Positions 1 through 10,784 of a DNA stretch of 64,000 bases are shown here, piece by piece. Location: contig CM066034.1 of assembly GCA_033557465.1 (NCBI GenBank), forward strand, positions 409,488,159-409,552,158, read 5' to 3'. Origin of the DNA: Ichthyophis bannanicus. Taxonomy: Eukaryota; Chordata; Amphibia; Gymnophiona; Ichthyophiidae. Position 1 is the first letter of the stretch, and every line of letters starts with the position of its first letter. The notes below the pieces were generated by a model. The model saw nothing but the letters and a program-made list of their open reading frames with translations, ran no database searches and had not been told where the DNA came from. A program made the translations under genes and the position numbers.

Positions 1-880
1 TATAGATATATATAGATTTTTTTTTTGAGAAGGGAACAAAGGTCCACTTATAACTCTTCCTTGGAAACTTTCCTAGAAGGGTAATGTGTTTCTCTGGTGA
101 GACTTAGACATAAAATGCCTGCTCAGAGCTGCTCCCGCCAAAAAGAATGAAGAAAAAAAGCTATCCCAAGTTTTCAAAATGGCCGCCAGCAACTTTAAAA
201 GCAAAAATAAAGCAACCCTTTGCTCCAAAAACTTCAAAAAAGCAGCAAAATTGGTGGGGGAGAGGCAAGGAGTGCTGCCAGCACCTTAAAACTTGAAACC
301 CCATCTAGCTCTGAATCGCTGAAAACGGCAGTGAAAAGGAAACGGTCAGTTACTCACTGTGCAGGAATCAGAGGAGCTGAGGTCCCACAGAGGAGAAAAG
401 AAACTTTCAAGTCAGTGTAAGGACAATTATAGAGACTGAAAGGGACAAGAATGACAGTTGGATCCTCCTCCAGCCGCTTAGACCTTCTTGGCAGGGGCTG
501 GAAAGTGTTTCTGAGGAGGAATGGAGAAAAGGGGAGCTGCACTGACAGGAAATCAGGAGCTCAACCCTGCTGTATTGCTGATTACAGAAATACAGCTATC
601 AAGAAGGGAAGCCTGGGAAACCCAGAGAAAACACCTCTTGTGTGCTCTGGGTGCATCCAGGAGTTAAATATAAAAAAAAGAATCTAATAGATAAACTTGT
701 CTAAGTCCTTCATCTGCTAGAGACAGAGAAATACTGGCTAGATCCTCTAGAGACACTTCTATGTCACCCAGAGCCCAACCAATCACAGCTCTGGAGTGTT
801 TTTTCTCTGTCTCTAACATCTGCTAGCAGGGGGACATAAACCGCTTGTCTGGACTGGTCTAGCAGTATGATCTGGAAAAG
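1..880. other. unassigned repeat-like sequence
   Basis: No gene is supported here; the two short open frames (220-420 and 451-687 on the plus strand) resemble nothing I know and lack a coding signature. At 708-731 and 796-826 there are inverted copies of a short motif around TCTGCTAGAGACAGAG, bracketing about 70 bases that include a CCAAT-containing stretch (777-790). The paired arms suggest a small non-autonomous element or an old promoter-like repeat. Identity is unknown. Confidence 0.4.
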
Positions 881-883
881 GGG

Positions 884-963
884 ACTGTTATAGTTGTTGA
901 TATGGAAGGACAGACTAGATAGGCCATGGGTCTTTTTCTGTTGTCATATTTCTATGTTTCTAA
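884..963 (+). repeat. CR1-like LINE, 3' end fragment
   Basis: About 80 bases match, in the opposite orientation, the 3' terminal sequence of the CR1-like LINE found at 60177-61250 (shared landmarks: GGACAGACTAGATAGGCCATG and a TTTCTATGTTTC end). Upstream similarity stops, so this is a heavily 5'-truncated copy, as is usual for the CR1 family. No coding sequence remains. Confidence 0.7.
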
Positions 964-1088
964 GAAAGAATCATATGTGGAACTTGGAATGTGCACATGT
1001 AATCACCGTAAAACAAAACAATAAACTATCCATAAGAGAGCACCATTGTCTTAACATATTACAATGTTAGGTTAGACTAATTGCAAAG

Positions 1089-1092
1089 GAGG
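1089..1092. repeat. 4-bp target site duplication (left)
   Basis: GAGG directly precedes the TG of the left LTR and is repeated directly after the CA of the right LTR (11433-11436). Four-base duplications are typical of gammaretroviral integrases. The two copies together define the insertion site exactly. Confidence 0.9.
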
Positions 1093-1737
1093 TGTAGCGG
1101 CAGAGCACAAACAATCCAATAATACCAGGAGTCTGTTCAGAAGGTCCAAATCATTTATTGTGCACAAGACTCAAGCAGAATCACATTCAAAATGGCTGAG
1201 CACAAGTTTCTAGCAAAACAAAAACTTTTATACCTTTCTTTTCCATTCTGAACATAGGCAAACTTTTCATTGGTCCCGGTACCCCCTTCTACTCCATCTA
1301 TTGGTCCCGGTACCATTACGTGGCTATCCAATGAGGGCCTTGGTCTGGGCTCAACACCTGTTTCCCCCCTTACAATCCTCATTACAATGGTCAGTTCTTA
1401 GACTCTTGATACATTTCTCCTCCAAGGTCACTGGCTGACTAGAACATGTGGGAAAGCAGGGCACTGTAACCCTTCTCTCAGCAAAATTAATTAATTCACA
1501 AAAGCTTTCACACTCTTATCAGTACCAATTAAAATTTGTTTTTCTATCTTTTCTAAGTTTTCTATTCTGCTTAGCTATGCTTGGTTATGCTTAGTTAAGT
1601 TTTGATTCATTGAAAGCAGCCTTGGGGGGGGGGGTTCACTCCTCTGTGCCTAACCACAGGCTTCATTTACAGGTCAAGCTGCTTAGGCCTGCCTGCTTAG
1701 TTCAAGCAGCGTGGATCATAGGCCTGCGCCTACCACA
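1093..1737 (-). repeat. 3' LTR of the provirus
   Basis: 645 bp beginning TG and ending CA, nearly identical to 10785-11432. By eye I count about seven base substitutions, a 3-base length difference near 1222 and a different G-run length near 1623, so roughly 1 percent divergence. On the minus strand it holds CCAAT motifs in a duplicated GGTACCGGGACCAAT block (about 1270-1310), a TATAAAAG box (1225-1232) and an AATAAA signal (1154-1159). The polypurine tract abuts its inner edge. Confidence 0.95.
1154..1159 (-). terminator. polyadenylation signal in 3' LTR
   Basis: AATAAA on the minus strand, about 66 bases downstream of the TATA box and inside the LTR, so it would end proviral transcripts in the R region. 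The same hexamer is at 10846-10851 in the other LTR. Confidence 0.75.
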
Positions 1738-1748
1738 TTCCCCCCTTT
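1738..1748 (-). promoter_or_regulatory. polypurine tract (plus-strand primer)
   Basis: AAAGGGGGGAA on the minus strand ends exactly at the first base of the 3' LTR. Retroviral RNase H spares such a purine run, which then primes plus-strand DNA synthesis. Position and composition are canonical. Confidence 0.9.
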
Positions 1749-1797
1749 GATTAATCTCACCCTATTACTAATAAGGTGTGAGAGTTAAATCACTCAA

Positions 1798-3868
1798 TTA
1801 CACTGGGGTCGGATTACGACCATACGTACCAGGATTAGGGTGCCATAAGGCCAAAATCTTAGTGGCGGTTTTCCGTTCTACTGTATTTTCAATAACACTG
1901 TTAATGGAGCGCATACAACATGGAATTATACATGGTAACAACAGAAACAAGGCTACAAACACTAATATGATCATAACAAAAGTAGTAAGTCCCCCCAAGC
2001 CAGAGAAGATAGATTCGAACCAATTAGGTATCTTAAGACCATGCCAGGTCTGTACTGGCACATAAGCTTGCTTTCGCATGTTTTCAGCAATCTCTTCAAC
2101 TACTTGACCTTTGTCATCTATCTTCAAACAACAATTGGTTAAATTCAACTTACCGCATACTCCTCCTTCAGCTGCTAATAGGTAATCTAATGCCAAGCGA
2201 TTCTGATATATTGCAGTACGCATTTGTGTGCTCTGTCTAGCTAGGGGTGTGAGGGCTTGGCTAGTCTCATTAGTTATTAGTTCAACAACAGCTTGCAAAC
2301 ATATAATACGATTTATCATGTACACAGGGGTCCGGTATCCCCAAGTGCCATCTTGCTCCCAAGTGGCAGGTCCATAATAGGCAATAATTCGCTCAGGTGG
2401 CCAATCTTCCCCCTCCCATCTCTCCCATTTGCCTATCTTCAAAGCTGCTCTTTTCTGTCTCTTTGTATAAACTGGGTAACCTAATTGTTCTCCGTGGTCT
2501 GTGGACAACAGAAAGAAAGAGGGTCGGATGGTTCCTAAGACACATGCCCCTCCCCAGTGGATAGGGAGTCGAGCATATGCTCGGGTTCCACAGATCCAAT
2601 ACAAGCCAGGTGGGGCTTGCCAGGCATGGGGCTTGGCAAGGTCGGTCCATAAATCAGCAAGCTCTGGGAATTTTACTAATGGGTTGGTAGGTTCTGATTC
2701 ATTAACTCCTGACCACCAGGACGTCTGTTTTGTGGTGTCATTATAAAACTTCTGGCTAAGACAGACAAGTTGTCCCACTTTCAAATTGAACTGGGGTCCA
2801 GTCCGAGCATAACACAGACGTCCAACTATTGGGTGTGCTAATACCCATTCACTGGTGGTCTTATGCAACTCAGTATGATTATAAGCTACTGAGTAATTCA
2901 ATTCTTGGGCCTCCTAGGGCCACTGATCACCCATTCTAGTTCCTCCGCAGAAGTAACAATCGGAAATGTGGAGACTAGATACTACTGCTCCAGCTAATTC
3001 CAATAACAAATTTTGAGAAGGGTGAGGAATGTCAAACTTATTTACATGCATAGTTTCATAGAAAGTATTATGTATATGGTACCGTGATGACCGATGGGCC
3101 TGGGTATTCAGTCTTATATATACAATGGTTCCGGGATCTGACCCAGAGCCCGCAATGTGTAGTCCAAACTTATACCCTTGTTTCCAGGCACTAGGATTTA
3201 TTATATGTAATTCTAATGGATTGCAAGCACCCTTCTTACATTTTTCTGGATTCTTTACATAGGGCTTATGCAGGGCTGCCATTCGATTATCTCTGGTATT
3301 CTCTACCATACCAGTTTTCCAGGTAGCATAGAACACACATTCCCACTTTGGGCAATAATAGTCTCCAACTGGTGCTGTGCTATATTCATTTGCTAAAACT
3401 CGCTTACCTGTACATGCTCCCCACCCGGTGGTCCCTTCTGGACACATATACTTGTGATCATGATAATATGCTTTTTCCCAGTTGGCACAACTAGAACGAC
3501 TATCTCTATTTATAGCATCACAAGCATCAAAGTACAAAACAGCACCTTTGGTAGGATCTGTGAGTGGGGGTGTAGCATTAAGCAAAGCTCCATCTGCATC
3601 ATCCCATCGTATTTCTAAAGTATGGGTTCTGATGTGGGTTAAAACAAACTTTAGTATTACCCTTGGTGTAGACATTCAGTTCAGTGGTGTTATATATACA
3701 CCGGCTTACCGTACCAGTACAGGTATAGTAAGAATGATATAGCAAAGTCTGAGTTACTTTCATTCCAGTCCGAGTGGAAGTAATGCAGGCGGTACATGGG
3801 GGTAAAGCAAAAGTGAGCTCAAATCTCCCCAGGCAGGCAACCAGAACAAAACAGAAGCAAAGATGCAT
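1798..3868 (-). pseudogene. env: retroviral envelope glycoprotein (env), broken
   Basis: Encodes a surface/transmembrane envelope precursor that would mediate receptor binding and membrane fusion. The likely ATG is at 3868, opening a hydrophobic leader (MHLCFCFVLVACL). The surface unit is cysteine- and N-glycosylation-rich. A basic RQKR furin-type site is encoded in the second half. The transmembrane unit has a QNRLALDYLLAAEGG immunosuppressive-like stretch, a CGKLNLTNCC cysteine motif, a hydrophobic span (TTFVMIILVFVALFLLLPC) and a short tail. Lesions: a frameshift between about 3600 and 3640 and an in-frame TAG at 2914-2916. The last 1.1 kb (1798-2901) is open. The cysteine motif has seven residues between C and CC instead of the usual six. 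Confidence 0.88.
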
Positions 3869-4084
3869 GTTGATTGTAGTCCTTCTGAATCTCCGCTGAA
3901 AGATCTTGACCTCGACGTTCACTGCTTCTTGACACAATGCTGACCCATTTGCTAATGAAGCAATTCAATGGGTGTCAATGTTGATTGAAGATCCTCAAGG
4001 TTCTGCTGTATGCCAACTTACCAACTGTAGTTGGCCTGAAGAAAGTCTGAGTGCAAAGTTATTCAATGAAGAAAACAAGTGTTT

Positions 4085-4180
4085 TTGCTGTATTGGAAAC
4101 AGCAATCCTCTTCGAAAGACTTGTCACAAATGTTCTTGCTGTATTGGAAACAGCAATCCTCTTCGAAAGACTTGTCTACT
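4085..4180 (-). repeat. tandem hairpin repeat between pol and env
   Basis: Two direct copies of a unit of about 43 bases, spaced 51 bases apart, lie between the integrase stop (4219) and the env start (3868). Each copy contains TTGCTGT TTCCAAT ACAGCAA (minus strand), a 7-bp stem with a 7-base loop. Duplicated hairpins in an untranslated part of a retroviral RNA suggest an RNA export or splicing element, comparable in position to regulatory elements of simple retroviruses. That role is inference. Confidence 0.6.
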
Positions 4181-4218
4181 GTGAAGTACCGTAGCTCTTG
4201 GGTGGCCCGAATAGGGTG

Positions 4219-5097
4219 CTAGGCCACCGGTTGCCGCCTCAGGGTGAGCCGCAAAGGAATATCAGGATGCTGCACTGCTGTCCACTGATCTGGGTCTGGA
4301 ACTGCTGCTGGCTTGACTCTGCTATGATGGATCCAAGATTCAATTTCTGCGACCTTGACAGCTGTTGGTGTAGACAGGATAACGGTGTATGGTCCCTTCC
4401 AATGCGGTTCCAGCGGTGTCTTCTTCCAATCTTTGATCCACACCGAGGTACCAGGCTTGTAGGGATGCAAGGATTCCGTCAAGTTGATGGGTAACTGGTC
4501 CTGTACCCACGTATGAAGAGTCTGCAGAACAGAACTAAGAGCTAGGAGTTCTTGTCTGGTTATCTCTGAACCAATTTGTGTCAAACTTCCTTTGACGCTC
4601 TGCACTATTGGTGGGGGTCTACCATACATGACTTCAAAGGGAGAAAATCCTGATGATTTCACAGGAGCTGAGCGTATTCTAAGTAAAGCTATTGGGAGAA
4701 CTTGGGGCCACTTCAGGTGAGTCTCCTGACATAGCTTAGACAACTGAGATTTTAGAGTGCAGTTCATTCGCTCAACCTTCCCTGAACTTTTGGGTCTGTA
4801 TGCAGTGTGTAACTTCCATTGTATCTGTAGGGCACTCGCTAACTGTTGGGTAATCTGAGATACAAATGAGGGCCCATTGTCTGACCCTATTACTGCAGGG
4901 ATTCCATATCGGGGGATGATTTCCCTCAGCAATACCTTGGTGACTTCCCTGGCTTTTTCAGTCCTGGTGGGGAAAGCTTCCACCCACCCAGAGAAAGTGC
5001 AAACTAAAACTAACAAGTAGCGATATCCACTGACTTTTGGCATTTCAGTAAAGTCTATCTGTAGGTTGTGCATAGGGGTTACACCACCTGACTGAGC
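4219..5097 (-). pseudogene. pol: pol: integrase catalytic core and C-terminal domain
   Basis: The integrase core joins viral DNA ends to host DNA. The DDE triad is recognisable: D in QIDFTEMPK, D in IGSDNGPSFVSQ and E in SSGKVERMN about 35 residues later. The C-terminal part has SVWIKDWKKTPLEPHWKGPYTV, the SH3-like DNA-binding domain with the W-x-GP-(Y/F)-V pattern of gammaretroviruses. The frame is open from a point next to a TGA at 5098-5100, which separates it from the N-terminal zinc-binding part upstream. It ends with TAG/TGA-type termination at 4219, so pol and env do not overlap here. Confidence 0.9.
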
Positions 5098-6288
5098 TCA
5101 GGGTGGTGGTGTAGGACCCTGCTTAGCATTGTTCTTTGCACAGATTACGCACTGGCGAGCTACTGAGGCTGACAAGACTCCCAACACTGAAATGCAAAAG
5201 TGGGGTCTGAGTGCTTTTTCCATTGCGTTTTTCCCATAGTGTGTGGCTTGATGAAAGGCCTTTACAAAGGCCGGTCCCAATGATTCAGGGATCACTATTC
5301 GTCCTGGAGGTTGGCCGCCCTCTGCTGGTGGCAACTCAATCCATCCATCTTTCAGCACCCCCTTCTCCTCAGTGCAATAATAGTCCAATTCCCTTGTGGT
5401 GTATCGTGGCGTCCACAAGTTGAGGGGTACTGGAAACAATGCTGCTTGTACTGGTGTTGCTTGCGATGAAATTTGGCCTGTCATGGCCGCTTTACGTGCT
5501 GAGGCATCAGCAAATCTGTTTCCTTGGGCAACTTCTCCTTTTCCTGTTTGGTGTCCTCGGCAGTGCATAACAGCAACTTGTGCTGGGGCCCATACTGCAT
5601 CCAGTAACATTAATATTTCTGGGCCATACTTAATTGATTTGCCTCCAGGTGATAAGTCCTCGTTCTTTATACAAAGCTCCTGCACATGTAAAGTGGTGAA
5701 AGCATATTTTGAGTCTGTGTATACGTTCAACTGAAGTCCGGCACCTAATACTAGTGCCCTTGTTAGCGCTATTAATTCCGCTTTCTGTGCTGACGTTCCT
5801 GAGGCAAGAGCTGATGATTCAATGACTTTCTCCCGGGTGACTACCGCATACCCGGCACAGCGTCGTCCATTGATGAGGCTGCTTCCATCCACGAAGTAAG
5901 TCTGGTCAGGGTTTTCTATAGGTACATCAGTTAGATCAGGTCGACTTGAAAACACAGTGTCCATGACTTCCATACAGTCATGCTCTGGTGGATCTTTGCT
6001 AATTGGTATCAATGTGGCTGGGTTTAGAGCATGGCTCACTTCTAGTTGTATTCGAGGATTTTCACATAGCATGCTCTGATATTTTAACATTCGAGAATTA
6101 GTGAACCAATGATTTCCTTTCTGCTCCATAAGGGCAAGTACTGCGTGTGGTACTGTAACGCGTAGGTTCTGTCCTAGGGTGAGTTTGTCTGCTTCACTCA
6201 CTAACAATGCTGTGGCTGCGACAGCTCTCAAGCATGGTGGCCATCCTTTGGCGACTATATCCAATTGTTTTGGTAAGTATGCTACAGG
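5098..6288 (-). pseudogene. pol: pol: RNase H and integrase zinc-binding domain
   Basis: RNase H degrades the RNA strand of the hybrid. Acidic residues are visible in YFVDGSSL, QKAELIAL and VYTDSKYA, followed by a late HCRGHQTG histidine loop. The C-terminal end carries the HHCC zinc finger of integrase (HQATHYGK ... CVICAKNNAK). The segment is bounded by two in-frame TGA codons, 6289-6291 upstream and 5098-5100 downstream. Both are likely arginine- or glycine-codon decay, so a single open pol is lost. The stretch 6292-6500 encodes the RT thumb/connection in the same frame as this part. Confidence 0.9.
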
Positions 6289-6499
6289 TCACTCCCAATG
6301 TCCCAATTTCTGAGTCAACATTCCTAGAGCGTTCCCTTGTACTTCATGTACAAATAAATGGAAAGGCTTCTGGACATCTGGAAGTCCAAGTGCTGGCGAT
6401 GACATTAATGCTTCCTTCAAGGTTTTGAAAGCTTCATCTTGATCGGGTCCCCACTCTAGTGGTGACTTCTCTTCTCCTTTGGTGGCTTCGTAAATTGGT

Positions 6500-7331
6500 T
6501 TAGCGATCTGAACAAAGTTGGGTATCCATATTCGGCAGTATCCTGCTGCTCCCAGGAAGGCTCTGACTTGCTTCCTGGTGGGTTGGGGTTTGGATACTAC
6601 ACACGGCTTCTTTTCTCTCTGGTCCTAATTGTAGGCTTCCTTTGGTCAGCCGAAAACCCAAATACTTTACTTCTGTTTGGCATAGCTGCGCTTTGGCTCT
6701 GGAAACTTTATATCCAGCTTCATCTAGTAACTGTAAAAGGTCATTTGTGGCTTGTACACATTCACTCTCTGAGGTGGTAGCTATCAACAAATCATCCACA
6801 TATTGAAGAAGCACTCTTTTCCCAGGGGTTATAGGATAACTTGAAAGGTCTTGGTTCAGTGCTGCACTGAAGATAGTGGGTGAGTTCTTGAATCCTTGAG
6901 GCAATCGTGTCCAGGTGAGTTGGCCCCGTCTTCCTGAGACAGGGTCCTGCCATTCAAAGGCAAACAGCAATTGGCTAACTGGGGCCAATCTTATGCAGAA
7001 AAATGCATCTTTCAAATCCAGAACAGTAAAATGGGTAGCTTCAGCAGGTATCAGTCCCAAGAGTGTATAGGGATTTGGTATAACTGGATGTATGGTTTCA
7101 ACTGCTTCATTCACTCTCCGTAGATCTTGCACTGGGCGGTAGTCACCTGTCCCAGGCTTCTTGACTGGCAGGAGAGGTGTATTCCAAGGTGATTGACATA
7201 CTTTGAGAAGGTCATACTCCAGTAATCTTAACAGGTGGCGGTGAATGCCTTCAATTGCTGGTCTTGGAAGCGGGTATTGCTTGACATGTACTGGTTCTGC
7301 TCCAGGCTTGAGGGTCACAATTACTGGGCTA
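6500..7331 (-). pseudogene. pol: pol: reverse transcriptase polymerase domain
   Basis: RNA-directed DNA polymerase with strong MLV-type motifs: SPWNTPLLPVKKPG, DYRPVQDLR, LDLKDAFFCIRL (first catalytic Asp), LPQGFKNSPTIF and the QYVDDLLIA active site (YVDD, typical of gammaretroviruses). The frame is open for 272 codons. It is shifted at both ends: a one-base change near 7325-7335 disconnects it from the upstream segment, and another near 6500-6560 disconnects it from the thumb. Confidence 0.92.
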
Positions 7332-7451
7332 TGTGTTTGGCTAGGCCTGGTGGATTACCCTCTGCCCATACTCCAGAAGGGGCTACAATGTTCTCTATCA
7401 TACTAAAATTGGTGTCACAGGCTGGCTTAGCACTAAATCGTCTGCATCTCC

Positions 7452-7838
7452 CCTCACCCACTTGTGCTCGCCTCCAATCCACCCGTTCCTCTGTGTTCTT
7501 CTTCCTTGCTACCGCCCTGTGGAACTCTCTCCCCTCTTCTATCCGCCTCGAACAGGACCATGCCACCTTTAAGACCCGCCTTAAAACTCACCTCTTTACC
7601 CTTGCCTTCGACCTTCCCGAACCTCCCACATGATTTGTCTTCCCCTCCCCCTCCCCTCACTTTCCTTTCTACTGTCCTGTTGTATGAATCTGCCTAGTTT
7701 GCTTTCCTATCAATTGATGTAACTTCTTTTCCTTTCTCTTCCCACCTTTTGGTGACTGTGTCGATTTGAACTCTGTAAACCGCTATGATGTACATTGTGT
7801 TTAGCGGTATATTAAGTTAATAAACCTTAAACCTTAAT
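7452..7838 (+). mobile_element. 5'-truncated LINE inserted in pol
   Basis: 387 bases on the plus strand interrupt the provirus between protease and RT. They encode the last part of a LINE reverse transcriptase (ALWNSLPSSIR followed by LKTHLFTLAF, a pattern of jockey/L2/CR1 relatives), then a short 3' UTR with GCGGTATATTAAG and an ACCTTAA tail repeat. A 6-bp duplication ATCTCC (7446-7451 and 7839-7844) flanks it, and the retroviral reading frame resumes on the far side. It must be younger than the provirus. Confidence 0.85.
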
Positions 7839-7844
7839 ATCTCC

Positions 7845-8244
7845 ACTCTTCTTCTCGGGGAACAGTGAGCACCATCAGTCCTGCAGGTTTTGAATTCACA
7901 GTCATTTGCATTTCTCCTTTCTCAGTAAAGGATATTTGGGCCTGCAGTTTGGCTAGCATATTGCGTCCCAGTAGTGGCACTGGGCACTCAGGCATATAAA
8001 GGAATTGGTGCGTTATTTGCTGTCCTCCTAGATTACATACACGGTTTTGCAGAAAAGACTTAGTGGCTCTAGCACCAGTTGCTCCCATGATAGTGACTGC
8101 TCTTGTGGACAAAGGAGCTATTTGTTTGTCTACTACTGAATGTTCTGCTCCGGTATCAAACATAAAGTCCATGAATTGGTCCCCTATCTTTAAACTGACC
8201 ATAGGCTCCTGGGGACCTAGAGCAAATTCAGAGCCCGGTCTGTC
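7845..8244 (-). pseudogene. pro: retroviral aspartic protease (pro)
   Basis: A dimeric aspartyl protease that would mature Gag-Pol. The catalytic motif is MFDTGAEHSV, and the flap and C-terminal GRNMLAKL (the conserved G-R-[DN]-x-L) follow. The frame is open from the gag UAG to the LINE insertion, with no frameshift, as expected for stop-codon readthrough. The LINE at 7452-7838 truncates it just before the RT linker. Confidence 0.9.
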
Positions 8245-8247
8245 CTA
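8245..8247 (-). promoter_or_regulatory. in-frame UAG between gag and pro (readthrough stop)
   Basis: A TAG separates the acidic end of Gag (DLDEAD) from protease, and both sides lie in one frame. Gamma- and epsilonretroviruses make Gag-Pol by suppressing such a UAG with help from a downstream pseudoknot. I did not fold the downstream RNA. The codon is placed where that mechanism needs it, so it is probably original rather than damage. Confidence 0.75.
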
Positions 8248-8575
8248 GTCTGCTTCATCTAAATCATAGGCCGTTGCGGTTGCAACTCCTTCTATGGCCT
8301 CCTCTCTTTCTCGTTGGAAATGTACTCGATTTGTTCCTCTGCGATTCTGGGATCGGCCTCTCCCTCTCCCTCTCTCTCTCAAAGGGGCGTTTTCTCCTTC
8401 ATCATGAAGGGTGTCTTCGAGTTGTGGGCATGCATTCCTCCAATGTCCTTCTTCCTTGCAATAAGCGCATTGATTCACGCCTAATGTGGGCCGGCTATCT
8501 CCTCGGCCCCTCCCTCTACCTCTGCTCCTTCAACTAAGGATACCTCCCCTATTCTGTTCAACTAACGCTGCAGCC
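8248..8575 (-). pseudogene. gag: gag: nucleocapsid region
   Basis: Encodes the RNA-binding nucleocapsid with one zinc knuckle, CAYCKEEGHWRNACP (CX2CX4HX4C), flanked by arginine/glycine-rich basic runs (RGRGRGRS). The single knuckle fits a gammaretrovirus. An in-frame TGA occurs near 8525. The frame is offset from the upstream gag by one base at an eight-A run (8576-8583, plus strand), a likely slippage or replication indel. Confidence 0.85.
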
Positions 8576-10066
8576 AAAAAAAATCGGCTTTCTTCTTCAT
8601 TTTACGATCACTTTCTCTCTGCTTTTCATTATCACGATTCACAAACACTCTGTGGGCGACGTCCAGTAGCTGAGTTGCATTCATGCCTGCAAACCCTTCT
8701 AATTTCTGTAATTTACGTCTAATGTCTGGTTGGGACTGGCTGACAAAAGCAGCATTCACCATGCATAGACTTCCTGGTGCAGCTGGATCATAGGGAGTGT
8801 ACATTCTGTATGCTTCAGATAATCTCTCATAGAATACTGCTGGGCTTTCATCTACGCCCTGGATAACTTCGGCTGTTTTTGTGAGGTTCATGGCTTTCTG
8901 ACCCCCCTTTCGCAGACCTTGTAAAAGGCCTTGGCGAAATCGCGCTAGGGCTCTGGATCCTATATCGGTGTTTGGATCCCACCGAGGATCTTCATTAGGA
9001 AATTCTCTCTTCGCTGCTTCACAATTATCTATTCCTCCTTGCCCTTCTGCCAAAGGATTATCTGCTAGCCAATTGACAGCTGCTCGCATAATTCTCGTCC
9101 GCTCCTCAGTAGTGAATAAAGTAGACAGGAGTTGACGACAATCAGACCACATGGGTTGATGGGTCTGCATAATTGTATTCATTAATTCTGTTAACTCTTG
9201 GGGCTTGTCAGTGTAGGAGGCATAATGCAATTTCCAATTCAACAAATCAGTAGTGGAGAAAGGCACATAAACTAAACTTGTGGGTCCCGCTACTATCTGG
9301 TCCTCCTCATTTCTCACGGGCATTCCCGGGACTTGTCGTAGTGGCATTAATTTCGTAGTGGGGGCTTTCTGCGTCTTAGTAGGGGCTTTCTTCCTCAAGA
9401 TACGCTTAGTCTGGGAAGCTTCGCTCGTAACAGATGAGCTTGCACTGACAACTGACTTTACACTTTCAGTCTCGCCCTGAGAAGACGTCCCCTCTTCTTC
9501 TAGTTCCGACTCAAGATTTCCCTCAGTCTCAGGCTGATTGGCCTCCTCTTCAAGGGGTGGATCATCTAACTGAGCTTCTGGTAGGTCAGGAGGTGGATCT
9601 TTCCGGTCCTGGGGCGCTGCCACGGGACGCAGTGGGACTCTCACTGGGCACTGAGCTTGGGGCTGTCTAATTACAACTTCCGGGGACTCAGGATCAACAT
9701 AGACAGGCTTCTTTTCTCTCCCTGTCTTCTGTGCCTGTTCTGTCAGCGCTACCATTATTCTGCACTGTTCCTCATAACAGCGCCGTGCCCAAGGGGGCGG
9801 GCTTTCACAAATACTTAACCAGGAATCTATATAGGGATACTGGTCGGGGTGCGCTGCTCGCACCTTCTGATGAACTGACTGAATAATTCCTATGGTAAAG
9901 GATCCCTCTCGGGGCCACATAGGGTCCAAGGCAGGCCACTCCCTTGTACACAAAACTTGTAATCGTGTTGCAGTCATTTTTACCCCATAATCTCCTGAAT
10001 ATCCTTTATTAAAATACTTGATCATACATTCTAATGGAGTGTGCCTAAGAACCCCGCCCCTCCCAT
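8576..10066 (-). pseudogene. gag: gag: matrix and capsid
   Basis: Structural polyprotein. The N-terminal part (TPLECMIKYFNKGYSGDYG) looks like the gammaretroviral matrix. A proline- and glutamate-rich middle follows. The capsid carries QGVDESPAVFYERLSEAY, the gamma-type major homology region, followed by TPYDP. An ATG-GGA that could supply the myristoylated Met-Gly start is at 10064-10066 but lies one base out of frame with the long open stretch, with a G-rich run (10049-10060) between them. The 3' end is cut by the A-run frameshift. Confidence 0.88.
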
Positions 10067-10760
10067 ATCGATGTGTGCGCGCAACAACAGACAAAAGGGA
10101 AAAGGAGAACAGACCGTGGGTGAGGGGTCCTCACGGCCCTAGAAACATTCAAGGGAAACAAAAAACAAGACAAGACGACGGTCACTTCCTCCTTTTTATG
10201 ACCTGGACGTGGTCGCCCGGCCAGGAAATGCGTTACTCAGGAGTCCGCCTTCGCTTGGTCTGTGTTACCAGACCTCTCAATCACACCTCATTCACACAAT
10301 CATGCTAGCAACGTACCCCAAGAAAGCCCAATCCTGTTTCTTCTGACTAGGCTATACCAAATTCTATTTCAAGAAGACGGTGGTTTCGCCCCGCGAATAC
10401 ACTATGCAGGGTTAATCAGACCGTCTTGAGAGGCTCTCTTGCCAAGTACCAAGTTCCAAGTTACAAACTGCAGTTCTGACTCATCTGTCTAGACATACCA
10501 AAGACTATACTCACCGGATCCGGTCCCCGTTCCCAAGCCAGCACATGAGTTGGACCTCGGACTCCCCTCATGGGTTCGAGGTATTGGCTCCGTCCGGGTC
10601 CGGCACCTGCCGAGGCCTGGCCCAGCCCCCTCCGATGCAACGGGACCGGTGGCGCCTGAGAGCCGAGCCCACGTCGGAAGGGCACGAGCCCGGCAGGACC
10701 AAACCTGTAGAGGCAGAAAGTCGTGGTATATCAGCTCGTATACCCTCTACTCACCACACG
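10067..10760 (-). other. proviral 5' leader
   Basis: About 690 bases between primer site and gag, GC-rich, where gammaretroviruses keep the splice donor and packaging signal. Short open frames on either strand resemble nothing. I could not identify a packaging structure by eye. Confidence 0.6.
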
Positions 10761-10778
10761 TTCCCGGCCAACGCACCA
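10761..10778 (-). promoter_or_regulatory. primer binding site, tRNA-Gly type
   Basis: TGGTGCGTTGGCCGGGAA on the minus strand, six bases inside the 5' LTR. It is the complement of the 3' end (with CCA) of a vertebrate tRNA-Gly(UCC) as I remember that sequence, with no mismatch over 18 bases. The tRNA would prime minus-strand DNA synthesis. Most gammaretroviruses use tRNA-Pro, Gln or others, so Gly is less common. Confidence 0.85.
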
Positions 10779-10784
10779 AGAATA

